Assembly (NCBI GenBank): GCA_022361295.1
Contig: JAKSBD010000372.1
Location: 1 to 46,897 of the forward strand
Source: Bacteroidales bacterium
GTDB lineage: Bacteria; Bacteroidota; Bacteroidia; Bacteroidales; Marinilabiliaceae
Length of the DNA: 46,897 nt
Reading direction: 5' to 3'
Part shown: piece after piece, positions 1 to 10,858 of the stretch
Layout of the letters: each line of letters begins with the position of its first letter
How positions within the stretch are numbered: position 1 is the stretch's first letter
The notes under the pieces: generated by a model
What the model was told of the DNA's origin: nothing
Database searches by the model: none
The model's input: only the letters and a program-made list of their open reading frames with translations
Program-made: the position numbers and the translations under genes

Positions 1-1097
1 ATTACAAAGCAGGACACTTTGTAAAACGTGAATTTGTTGGTGACCTCGATTTGATGAGTTCAACATTTGACCGTGAAGAAAACCTTGAAGAAATTGCAGG
101 TAATTTTGAAGCGAAAGAAAATGTAACAGCCGGTTTTATTCGTTGGGATCAAAAAATTAATGAACGTTTAATTGCAGTTGCCGGTATTCGTTATGAAATG
201 ACTGATGTGCAGTATTCAGGTTATGTATTTGATCCAGATAATGATATTTTCGAGTCTACTGGTACTCAATCAAGCAACTATAATAATGTTCTGCCAAGCT
301 TACTTATTAAATATGATTTATCCCAAAACACCAAATTAAAGGTTGCATGGACCAATACTATGGCACGGCCAAAGTATTTTGATCTTGTTCCTTATGCAAT
401 AATCAACCAGGAAGATGAAGAAAAAGAGCTTGGAAATCCTGACTTAAATGCGACCAGCTCAATGAACTTTGACCTGATGGTCGAACACTATTTCAAATCA
501 ATTGGTTTGGTATCAGCAGGCGTATATTACAAGAATATTAAAGATTACATAGCTACACAAAACACATCAATTATAGAAGAGGGAACTGAGTGGGAGGTAT
601 ATCAGCCTATTAATGCGGGAGATGCCGACTTATACGGTTTTGAAGCAGCCTTCCAGCGTCAGTTTAACTTTCTTCCGGGTTTTCTTAAAAACATTGGATT
701 ATATGCCAACTACAGTTACAATTATAGCAAGGTAAGTAATATCAAACTGGAAGGCAGAGAAAATGAAGATCTTAAATTAACAGGAACACCTGAACATACA
801 GTTAATGCATCATTATTTTATGAGAGTAAGAAGTTGACTCTTCGTGCATCATTAAATTACGCTGGTGATTTTGTTAATGAGTATGGCGAAGAAGCCTACG
901 AAGATCGTTACTACGATAAAGCTACACATGTTGATTTAAGCGGATCTTACGATATTACTAAAAGCCTGAAATTCTTTGCAGAAGTTAATAACTTACTGGA
1001 TCAGCCACTTCGTTATTATCAAGGAGAATCTAAATTTACAATGCAGGAAGAATATTACGGCATACGTATGCAGGGTGGAATTCGCTTTAACTTCTAA
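1..1097 (+). CDS. TonB-dependent receptor, C-terminal part (5' end outside window)
   Basis: ORF 51..1097; frame appears open to the window edge. Beta-barrel repeats and a C-terminal end ...YYGIRMQGGIRFNF* ending in Phe, typical of TonB-dependent outer-membrane receptors (LKVAWTNTMARPKYFDLVPY, FAEVNNLLDQPLRYYQGES). Confidence 0.9.
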   Translation, partial: YKAGHFVKREFVGDLDLMSSTFDREENLEEIAGNFEAKENVTAGFIRWDQKINERLIAVAGIRYEMTDVQYSGYVFDPDNDIFESTGTQSSNYNNVLPSLLIKYDLSQNTKLKVAWTNTMARPKYFDLVPYAIINQEDEEKELGNPDLNATSSMNFDLMVEHYFKSIGLVSAGVYYKNIKDYIATQNTSIIEEGTEWEVYQPINAGDADLYGFEAAFQRQFNFLPGFLKNIGLYANYSYNYSKVSNIKLEGRENEDLKLTGTPEHTVNASLFYESKKLTLRASLNYAGDFVNEYGEEAYEDRYYDKATHVDLSGSYDITKSLKFFAEVNNLLDQPLRYYQGESKFTMQEEYYGIRMQGGIRFNF

Positions 1098-1102
1098 ACT
1101 CT

Positions 1103-2311
1103 ATGAAATCAACACTTTTTATACTTACTATATTTATTATTGTATTGACGGGTTGTCGACATAAATCTGCAACCACCGCTCAAAAAGAGCCAGTTAATAC
1201 ATTAGATAAACTGGACGGTAGTACAGAAGCTATCGAAGATTCAGTAAAAAAAGCTAATGCCCTTGCGCTACAGGCACAATTTAGCCGCACTGTTATACCT
1301 AAGGCACAAACACATCCTGTTGATCAGCATCACTTAATTGATGCAGCTGATGATCCGGCCATTTGGTATAATGAACTTAATCCTGATGAGTCGCGCGTAT
1401 TAGGTACCGATAAAAAAGCAGGTTTGGCACTTTATAACCTTGAAGGAAAACTAATTGAATTTTTAGCTGCTGGTCGTGTTAATAATGTAGATCTTCGTTA
1501 TAATTTTCCATTGAATGATAGAAAAATAGCAGTAGTTGCAGCATCTGAACGCAATGAAAATGCAATAGTATTGTTTAAAGTAAATGCTGATAGTTTACGC
1601 TATATCCATACACAACCAACACTGTTGGATACTAATATTATTGATGATGCATATGGATGCTGTATGTATTACAGCCGCAAGAGAGAAGCCTACTATACGT
1701 TTGTTGGTGGTAAAAATGGTAATGTACAGCAATGGAAACTTGTTTCAGAGAAGAACACAATTAGCCTTCAGAACGTCAGAACTATTTCATTAAATTCACA
1801 GTGCGAAGGAATGGTAGCCGATGATGAAAGCGGTACATTATTCATCGCCGAGGAAGGAAATGCTATATGGAAACTAAGTGCCGAAGAAGACGCCGGTAAT
1901 GAAATGACTAAACTGGCAGATAGCGATAGCCTTAATCAGAATATAGCCTTCGATATAGAAGGCCTGGACATTTATTATGCAGGAAATGGAAAAGGCTATT
2001 TAATTGCATCGGTACAAGGTAATTTCTCATATGCTGTATTTGAGAAAGAGGGCAACAACAACTATTTAGGAAATTTCATTATTCAATCTTCAATTAATAT
2101 TGATGGGGCAGAAGAAACGGATGGTTTAGCAGTTTCTAACATAGCTCTTGGTCACAATTTCCCGAATGGCATATTGGTAGTTCAGGATGGTTTTAACGAG
2201 GAAAACGGCCTACCAAAGGCTCAAAACTTTAAATTTATTGACTGGAAAGATGTATCAACAGCATATTCTCCTAATTTATTGGTTAACCCTGATTACCTTT
2301 GGTATCAATAA
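1103..2311 (+). CDS. Beta-propeller phytase (3-phytase family), lipoprotein
   Basis: Lipobox signal peptide MKSTLFILTIFIIVLTGC; DAADDPAIWYNELNPDESRVLGTDKKAGLALYNLEGK and CEGMVADDESGTLFIAEEGNAIWKL are typical of BPP phytases. Starts 5 bp after the receptor stop. Confidence 0.9.
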   Translation: MKSTLFILTIFIIVLTGCRHKSATTAQKEPVNTLDKLDGSTEAIEDSVKKANALALQAQFSRTVIPKAQTHPVDQHHLIDAADDPAIWYNELNPDESRVLGTDKKAGLALYNLEGKLIEFLAAGRVNNVDLRYNFPLNDRKIAVVAASERNENAIVLFKVNADSLRYIHTQPTLLDTNIIDDAYGCCMYYSRKREAYYTFVGGKNGNVQQWKLVSEKNTISLQNVRTISLNSQCEGMVADDESGTLFIAEEGNAIWKLSAEEDAGNEMTKLADSDSLNQNIAFDIEGLDIYYAGNGKGYLIASVQGNFSYAVFEKEGNNNYLGNFIIQSSINIDGAEETDGLAVSNIALGHNFPNGILVVQDGFNEENGLPKAQNFKFIDWKDVSTAYSPNLLVNPDYLWYQ

Positions 2312-2394
2312 TATTCTTTTACCATTAAATAAATGTTGATAGTTCTTTTTCGAAGAAACACTATAACATTTAATAAAATGTTTTTGTAAATAAA

Positions 2395-2427
2395 AAAGGA
2401 GGATGTTTGAATCAAACATCCTCCTTT
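2395..2427. terminator. Bidirectional terminator between convergent phytase and Na/Pi cotransporter genes
   Basis: Perfect 16-bp inverted repeat AAAGGAGGATGTTTGA-A-TCAAACATCCTCCTTT with flanking A/T tracts. Confidence 0.85.
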
Positions 2428-2453
2428 AATATTCTTCAAACGTCTATAACTTT

Positions 2454-4145
2454 CTATGCATTAACCTCGGCTAAAGCCTCGGTAACATTTATTGAATAAT
2501 CGGCCAGCTTTTCACATTCAGAGAATAAATCGTTGAATATTATACCGGCTTCATAAGTATAAACACCGTTTTTCAAATTATCAAGGTGTTCTACTTTAAG
2601 CTGATTTCGGTAATTGTTGATTTCATCTTCCAGCTGTTTCGCTTTAGTTATATGAATATCTTCATTAGCATCATCAAGGTTGGTAATCATAACAGCTAAA
2701 GACTCATCAACCAGGTTAAACATCAACTCAAGCTTTTTTAGAATATTCTCATCAAACTTAATGTTGGCATTACGCATTCTGTTTATAGTCTTAGCTAAAT
2801 TATAGTTGCAGTCACCTATACTTTCAAGGTCATCTACCAGTTTAAGCATCGAGCGAACTCGTCGTCGGCCCAAATCACTTAATTTACCCTGATTAACCTG
2901 AGCCAGATAATTAGCAATTTCAACCTCTATATTATCACAAATGCCTTCATACTTTTCAATACGGGCAAATTGTTTACTGAACTTACTATCCTTATTCTGA
3001 TTCATCAGCTTGCGAATAAAACCAAACATTTTTTGGCTGTGTTTACCAAACCAATGTACCTCTTTTCGAGCCTGTAAAATAGATAATTCGGAAGTGGATA
3101 ACATGCCGGTTGTAATAAATTTCAACCTGAATTCTTCTTCTTCAATCTCTGACGCAGGCACCATTCTAACCACAACCTTCTTAAATACTGGAACAAACCA
3201 AATGAATATTAGAACATTCAGCACATTAAATGTAGTATGGAATATGGATAAAGCCGTGGGAATAGCTGCAACAGATTCGGATGGTGATGCTCCATTACTT
3301 TTTGATACGAAATGATCAATCGCATCAACAAACCACGGAAATACCATTAACATCCAGGTTACTCCCATTAGGTTGAACAGTAAGTGAACGCGTGCGGCCC
3401 TCTTTGCAGAAACATTACCAACCGCGGCAGCAATATTTGCTGTGATTGTTGTACCTATATTTTCACCCATTACCATTGCTGCAGCCAGGTGGAAAGGAAT
3501 CCAACCCTGATTACACATCACAAAGGTTAAGGCCATTGTGGCACTTGATGATTGAATAACAACAGTTAAAATGGCCCCAATAATCAGGAAAATGAGTGTA
3601 GAACCAAAACCGAGATTTGTGTAGTTTTGCAGGAAGCTTAATACCTCAGGACTTTCCTTAATATTAGGCACTGAACCTTTTAATGCATCCAAGCCCATAA
3701 ATAGTAAGGCAAAACCAACAAGAAATTCACCCCACGAACGTCGTGTAGAGTTTTTAGAAAAAATAAGCGGTAAGCCTAAACCAATCATTGGTAGGGCATA
3801 GGCACTTATTTTTACTTTAAATCCAAGTAGGGTTATCATCCAGCCTGTTATAGTGGTACCAATGTTAGCACCCATTATAACACCAATGGATTCAACCAGA
3901 GAAATCAGGCCTGCATTTACAAAACTCACTACCATTACGGTAGTTGCAGACGATGATTGAATAGTTGCCGTAACCAAAAATCCTGTTAACACGCCTAAAA
4001 ACCGATTCGAAGTCATAGCAGACAGAATCTTACGCATACGAGCCCCGGCAACTTTCTGTAATGCCTCGCTCATCATCTTCATTCCGAAGAGAAACAACCC
4101 TAATGAACCTATCAGGGTTAGAAAATCAAAAAGTGAGTAATTCAT
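2454..4145 (-). CDS. Na/Pi cotransporter family protein (NptA/PF02690-type with C-terminal PhoU-like domain)
   Basis: Duplicated motifs VTATIQSSSATTVMVVSFVNAG...GANIGTTITGW and LTVVIQSSSATMALTFVM...GENIGTTITANIA; helical PhoU-like C-terminus. Confidence 0.93.
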   Translation of the reverse strand: MNYSLFDFLTLIGSLGLFLFGMKMMSEALQKVAGARMRKILSAMTSNRFLGVLTGFLVTATIQSSSATTVMVVSFVNAGLISLVESIGVIMGANIGTTITGWMITLLGFKVKISAYALPMIGLGLPLIFSKNSTRRSWGEFLVGFALLFMGLDALKGSVPNIKESPEVLSFLQNYTNLGFGSTLIFLIIGAILTVVIQSSSATMALTFVMCNQGWIPFHLAAAMVMGENIGTTITANIAAAVGNVSAKRAARVHLLFNLMGVTWMLMVFPWFVDAIDHFVSKSNGASPSESVAAIPTALSIFHTTFNVLNVLIFIWFVPVFKKVVVRMVPASEIEEEEFRLKFITTGMLSTSELSILQARKEVHWFGKHSQKMFGFIRKLMNQNKDSKFSKQFARIEKYEGICDNIEVEIANYLAQVNQGKLSDLGRRRVRSMLKLVDDLESIGDCNYNLAKTINRMRNANIKFDENILKKLELMFNLVDESLAVMITNLDDANEDIHITKAKQLEDEINNYRNQLKVEHLDNLKNGVYTYEAGIIFNDLFSECEKLADYSINVTEALAEVNA

Positions 4146-4442
4146 AATTTCTTCAAAACAGAGGTGTATCCCTCAAAAATAAACCGATTCAATTATCTCA
4201 AAATAGAGGGCCCAAAGATGTCATTTTTTTTGATCTCTTAATGTTTATTTGATATTTAATTAAGGTTTTTTTAACATGTTACTACTCATTTTAGAATTGG
4301 TCTAATTAACAGTTCAATAGAGTGTGGTAATATTTTCCAATTAGAGTTAAAAACATACCAAATTGAACCTCCGACTACCTTCGCAATGCACCTGGTATAT
4401 TTTCTTTGTAAATTAACACATTGCGTCAGAAAATACTCTTAT

Positions 4443-6695
4443 ATGAAAAACATTACAATTCTATTTTTCGCATTTCTGCTTTCTGTTTTGCTTTCATGTA
4501 GCACTAAAACACCACAAACTGCAGAAAGATTGACATCGTATGTTAATCCGTTTATGGGAACAGATGGACCAGGTAATACATACCCCGGAGCTACTGTTCC
4601 ATTTGGAATGGTGCAGCTAAGTCCAGACCACGGTATCGGGGGGTGGGATCGTATAGCAGGCTACTTTTATCCCGATACAATTATAACGGGTTTTAGCCAC
4701 ATGCACTTAACCGGTACCGGAGCAGGTGATTTATACGACATCCTTGTTAGCCCAATTAACTCTAAAGCCACCAAGACTATAGCAGAAAATGGACATCGAC
4801 CATACAGCACATTCTCACATGATAATGAGCATGCTGAGCCGGGATATTACCAGGTATACCTGCAGGATTATGATATTAATGCGGAATTGACTACCACCAA
4901 AAGAACGGGAATACATCAGTAAACATTTCCGAAAGATGAAAATTCAGGCTTTATAATTGATTTAGGATATGCCCTGAATTGGGACGCTCCAACTGATACA
5001 TATCTTAAAATTGTTGATGATACAACTATTGAAGGGTATCGTTTCTCAACCGGTTGGGCAAAAGATCAACGCGTTTTTTTTACTGCTAAATTCTCAAAAC
5101 CATTTGAAACCACTGAGCTTTTTGCTGATAATAAACCATCTGAAGCAAGTTCAGTAACAAATAAAAACACAAAAGTAATAGTCCGGTTTTCTACAAGTAA
5201 TAATGAAAAAATACTGGTCAAAGTTGGTTTCTCAACGGCCTCAAATATCGGTTCAAAAAAGAGTCTTGAACTTGAAGCCAAACACGATGATTTTAACGCT
5301 TATCGAAAAGCTGCCTCAGATGTTTGGGAGAATAAATTATCTAAAATTAAAATTGAAACCGATAATAACACCTGGAAAAAAACTTTTTACACCACTCTTT
5401 ACCAGTCGATGCTGGCACCAACCTTATTGAGTGATACTGATGGCAGATATAAAGGTGCAGATGGTGAATATCACGTGGCCAATGATTACGACAAATACGA
5501 TACATTTTCATTATGGGATACGTTTAGAGCAGCGCATCCTCTTTACACTATTATGCATCCCGACAAGGTTAAAGATTTTGTCAGCAGCATGATTAGCCAT
5601 TATGAGCAGACAGGATTATCACCCGTATGGTCAATGCAGGGCAACGAAACAGATATGATGATTGGTTATCATGCAGTCCCTGTTATCGTCGATGCCTATT
5701 TTAAAGGCTTATTAAATGATTTTGATCCTGAACTGTTATATGCAGCCTGCAAGTCAAACGCCATGGATGATGCTCACGGTATAAAAGAATACCGCGAAAT
5801 GGGTTATGTGCCTGTTTCTTATGACCACGAAAACTGGTCAGTTTCAAAAACTGTTGAATATGCCTATGACGATTGGTGCATCGCACAACTTGCTAAAGCA
5901 TTAAATAAGAATGATGATTATAACTACTTTATGCAACGAGCCGGTAATTGGCAAAATCATTACGATAGTGAGTCTTCATTTTTACGCCCTAAAAAGGCCA
6001 ATGGCGAGTTTCTGGAAGGCTTTGTCGCAAAAGACTATACCGATCACTTTTGCGAAAGTAATGCCTGGCATTACTTCTGGTTTGTACCTCATAATATACA
6101 GGGACTAATAGATAAAACAGGTGGGTATAACCGTTTTGAAGAAAAGCTGGACAGTATGTTTACTTATCATCCTAAAGAGGAGGATGATTTACCAATTTTC
6201 AGTACGGGTATGATTGGTCAATATGCGCATGGTAATGAACCTAGCCATCATGTGGCCTACTTATACAACTATTTAGGCAAACCATGGAAGACACAGGAAC
6301 GTGTCAGGGAAATTTTAGAAACTCAGTATGCACCCGTTCCTAATGGTCATTGCGGTAACGAAGACTGTGGTCAAATGTCGTCCTGGTATATTTTTAGTTC
6401 AATGGGATTCTACCCGGTAAATCCGGCAGATGGTATTTATGTAATTGGAACACCATTGTGGAAAAAAGCCAGTATTAAACTCCCTGATGGCAAAACATTT
6501 GAAATATCAGCCAATAATGCATCGAGTTCAAACAAGTATATAAAGAGCGTAAAATTAAATGGTAAGCCTTTAAACAGGACTTATATTTATCATCACGAGA
6601 TAAGTGCAGGAGGAATTCTGGAGTTTGAAATGTCAGATAGCAAGAATAAACAATTGTGGAACGACAGCACTGGTTTTCCACCATCAAATCCATAA
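4443..6695 (+). pseudogene. GH92 family alpha-mannosidase lipoprotein interrupted by one in-frame TAA (4920-4922)
   Basis: N-terminal part MKNITILFFAFLLSVLLSCSTK...VNPFMGTDGPGNTYPGATVPFGMVQLSPD...GFSHMHLTGTGAGDLYD...TTTKRTGIHQ*; the same frame then continues without a stop (TFPKDENSGFIIDLGYALNWD...) into ORF 5409..6695 (DTFRAAHPLYTIMHP, GNEPSHHVAYLYNYLGKPWKTQ, NEDCGQMSSWYIFSSMGFYPVNPADGIYVIGTP). Confidence 0.85.
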
Positions 6696-6741
6696 AAAAA
6701 AACTGGTTGGAGTATGTTTTTCATACTTCAATCAGTTTTCT
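6693..6741. terminator. Bidirectional terminator between the GH92 gene (+) and a minus-strand micropeptide ORF
   Basis: AACTGGTTGGAGTATG-TTTTT-CATACTTCAATCAGTT (two wobble pairs); T-rich tail on + and a run of T on the - strand. Confidence 0.75.
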
Positions 6742-6748
6742 TTTAACC

Positions 6749-6868
6749 TTATAAGGCAAGGCTTAAGGCGATTACAGTCAGAATAAAAATCTGCAAAATC
6801 AGGAACCTTACAGGAATATCAATTCCTCTGACCCATTCTCTAATGGTTAATAACTTTCGAGTCATCAT
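6749..6868 (-). CDS. Candidate 39-aa single-pass membrane micropeptide
   Basis: Translated by hand: MMTRKLLTIREWVRGIDIPVRFLILQIFILTVIALSLAL*; basic N-terminus plus ~18-residue hydrophobic helix, followed immediately by the bidirectional terminator. Confidence 0.4.
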   Translation of the reverse strand: MMTRKLLTIREWVRGIDIPVRFLILQIFILTVIALSLAL

Positions 6869-7086
6869 AGTTTACTGGTTTTGTAATTAATTCTCAGTTT
6901 CTAGTACTATTCCAACTCCCGATTCATTCCTCTAGACGTAACATATCGCTTAAGGTTGCGTTTGTCAAGAGGAAAATTACTTTTCAACTATCTTTTGCAA
7001 TTATAACGATTTGATTTTCTTTTTATTATACAAATAAATATTTTTTATTTTTGAATTTAAGAGTAAATTCTCTTTATTTGTACTCA

Positions 7087-7188
7087 ATGAAAGAGCAATT
7101 ATTTCATATTACTTCTATCGTATTAATAGCTGACAAGGCTATTAATATCTCTTCACATATGATGATGTGTATGATGATGACGCGCTAA
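7087..7188 (+). CDS. Candidate Met-codon leader peptide (33 aa) upstream of metY
   Basis: ATG AAA GAG CAA ... TCA CAT ATG ATG ATG TGT ATG ATG ATG ACG CGC TAA = MKEQLFHITSIVLIADKAINISSHMMMCMMMTR*; six of the last nine sense codons are Met. Confidence 0.65.
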   Translation: MKEQLFHITSIVLIADKAINISSHMMMCMMMTR

Positions 7189-7280
7189 GTGTCACAACGC
7201 ATCGTATCTGAAAATCAAACAAAAAAACAGTACAGACCGGTGCGTTTAGCACGGGTAGAGGTTAAAGAAGAACATTAACC
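7184..7280 (+). promoter_or_regulatory. Putative attenuator-like RNA region between Met leader and metY
   Basis: AACGCATCG (7196-7204) pairs with CGGTGCGTT (7238-7246), one G-U; mutually exclusive alternative GCTAA (7184-7188, overlapping leader stop) with TTAGC (7246-7250); a further hairpin GGTTAA (7260-7265)/TTAACC (7275-7280). Confidence 0.45.
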
Positions 7281-7291
7281 ATAAAAACTAA

Positions 7292-8593
<1,302 letters not shown>

Positions 8594-8608
8594 ATTATTT
8601 CAATATTT

Positions 8609-8660
8609 CAAACCATCTGATTAGCCAGTACATTGGATGGTTTGTATTTTCCTTTACTTT
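8609..8660 (+). terminator. Terminator after metY
   Basis: CAAACCATC (8609-8617) / GATGGTTTG (8636-8644) perfect stem followed by TATTTTCCTTTACTTTT. Confidence 0.65.
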
Positions 8661-8720
8661 TGTAGAGCAAAACAAAATAACCACTATCAGGCTTTTTAAG
8701 ACTTGATAAAAAAGACAACC

Positions 8721-9917
8721 ATGAAACAAAAACTAAACATTGGTCTTTTCGGCTTCGGCATAGTTGGACAAGGCTTATATGAGGTATTAAAGACCAGTCC
8801 GGCGTTTGATTCTGAAATTTCAAAGATTTGTGTAAAGAACAAAAAAGAACGTTCATTACCCGATAACTTCTTTTGCTATAATGCTGATGATATCCTGAAT
8901 GATCCTAATATCAATACAGTTGTAGAATTAATAGACAATGCAGATGAAGCCTATCACATTGTAAAGAAGGCTTTACAAAATGGGAAACATGTCGTTTCGG
9001 CCAATAAAAAAATGCTGGCTGAAAACATGGCTGAGATGATTCAACTACAAAAGGAAAACAATGTTTCTCTGCTGTATGAGGCTTCTGCTTGCGGCAGTAT
9101 ACCGGTAATCCGTAATCTTGAGGAGTACTACGATAATGATTTACTATTGTCGGTTACAGGCATTCTAAATGGTTCTTCTAATTATATCTTATCAAAAATA
9201 TTTGACCACAACCAATCTTATGACACTGCACTAAAAGATGCTCAGGATTTAGGCTTTGCTGAAAGCGATCCAACATTTGATGTGGAAGGTTTTGACTCAC
9301 TTTACAAACTGATAATTTTAACCTTACATAGTTTTGGATCCGTTATCAATCCTGATGATGTATTGACATATGGTATCTCAAATATATCTGATTTTGATAT
9401 CCAATATGCTCGCGAAAAGCGCTATAAAATTAAGTTGGTTGGACAAGTAGAGCGCTTATCTGGAAATAACATTACTTTATTTGTATTACCACGTTTTGTT
9501 AGAAAAGACAAATACATCTATAGTGTTGAAGATGAATTCAATGGCGTAGTAATAAAAGGAAAAGCCTACGACAAACAATTTATGTTTGGTAAAGGGGCAG
9601 GAGCACATCCAACCGGATCAGCAGTCTTATCAGATATAACCGCATTGGCACATAACTATGCCTATGAATACAAAAAAATGAATTATGCTGATGATTTCAA
9701 TTACTCAAAAGAACACCAGGTAGAACTTTACCTGAGATACTCTGACGACATCGTTCTGGAAAAATTCAATTTTGAATCGATAACAGAAGAATACAAAGGT
9801 CCGGAGTATAGTTATAAAATTGGCTATATAAAGCTGTCTCAATTATTATCTATTAAAGACCAGTTGCGTAAATTGGATATATTCATGGCAATAACAGGAG
9901 CCTCTTTGAATTACTAA
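8721..9917 (+). CDS. hom: Homoserine dehydrogenase
   Basis: MKQKLNIGLFGFGIVGQGLYEVLK; VVSANKKMLAENMAEM; LYEASACGSIPVIRNLEEYY; GILNGSSNYILSK; GFAESDPTFDVEGFDSLYKL. ATG at 8721 preferred over the track's TTG at 8703. Confidence 0.93.
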   Translation: MKQKLNIGLFGFGIVGQGLYEVLKTSPAFDSEISKICVKNKKERSLPDNFFCYNADDILNDPNINTVVELIDNADEAYHIVKKALQNGKHVVSANKKMLAENMAEMIQLQKENNVSLLYEASACGSIPVIRNLEEYYDNDLLLSVTGILNGSSNYILSKIFDHNQSYDTALKDAQDLGFAESDPTFDVEGFDSLYKLIILTLHSFGSVINPDDVLTYGISNISDFDIQYAREKRYKIKLVGQVERLSGNNITLFVLPRFVRKDKYIYSVEDEFNGVVIKGKAYDKQFMFGKGAGAHPTGSAVLSDITALAHNYAYEYKKMNYADDFNYSKEHQVELYLRYSDDIVLEKFNFESITEEYKGPEYSYKIGYIKLSQLLSIKDQLRKLDIFMAITGASLNY

Positions 9918-9934
9918 GACAACTATAGAAAACA

Positions 9935-10792
9935 TTAATCTTCCAGCGAATCAATATGCACAGTTGCTTGTATATTGGTTCGCTTTTTTATTAGTATTTC
10001 GTAATTAGTAGCAATTTCATGTGCGTTATGAATAGTAAAATCAGCCGGTAATCTGATATGAAACGTCATTTCGGTATGGTTACCATATTGGTGAACCAGG
10101 AAATGATGGGGATACAACTCAAAATCAGCCACTTCTTTTGCCAATAGCACAATTTCATCTCGTAAGTCATTTTCAATTCCTTCTCCTAATAAATGACTTA
10201 TATTTTCTTTTAAAATAGAATAAGTAGTAAAGAACAACAGTAATGAAACAATAATTCCCAAAACGCCATCGATCCACCAATAGTACTGGCCAATAAATAT
10301 TCCTACTAATATAACTAATGATGATATAGCATCAGATCGGTGATGCCATCCGTCGGCAATCATTGACTTTGAATTGGTTCGTTTACCAATGATGATAGAA
10401 TATTGAGCCATAAATTCTTTCACAACAAGTGAAATAACAGTAACCACTATGGCTAAAGTACCATAATCAACTTCACTGCGCGTTTGTAATTTGAGTATAG
10501 ATTCTTTCAAAAAACTAAAACCTATAATTGCCAGCAGCATGCTAACAATTATAGAAGCAATAACTTCGGCACGACCGTGCCCGTATGGATGTTCCTTATC
10601 TGCAGGTTTGGCAGATACCTTAAGTCCAATCAATACTGCTACAGATGATATACTATCACTTAAAGTGTGCCAGGCATCTGCAATAATTGCAACTGATGAA
10701 CTAACGATACCAGCCCACAGCTTAATAGCAAACAAAAAAATATTTAACAAGATGGAGCCGTATGTGGCTAAAATCCCTGTCTTATTTTCCAT
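9935..10792 (-). CDS. Cation diffusion facilitator family transporter
   Basis: ADAWHTLSDSISSVAVLIG and ADGWHHRSDAISSLVILVG HxxxD motifs, cytoplasmic C-terminal domain. Confidence 0.93.
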   Translation of the reverse strand: MENKTGILATYGSILLNIFLFAIKLWAGIVSSSVAIIADAWHTLSDSISSVAVLIGLKVSAKPADKEHPYGHGRAEVIASIIVSMLLAIIGFSFLKESILKLQTRSEVDYGTLAIVVTVISLVVKEFMAQYSIIIGKRTNSKSMIADGWHHRSDAISSLVILVGIFIGQYYWWIDGVLGIIVSLLLFFTTYSILKENISHLLGEGIENDLRDEIVLLAKEVADFELYPHHFLVHQYGNHTEMTFHIRLPADFTIHNAHEIATNYEILIKKRTNIQATVHIDSLED

Positions 10793-10858
10793 AAAATTCA
10801 ATGTTTTCAAGGATTAAGACAATCTAATTAATGATTTGTTTATTTGGTAAGTTGATTG

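Noticed and set aside
4923-5408. Frameshift between the two GH92 ORFs
   Set aside because: Both ORFs are in the same frame and the intervening codons are open; only a single TAA separates them. ORFs 5066..5281(-) and 5203..5430(+) are out-of-frame or antisense by-products.
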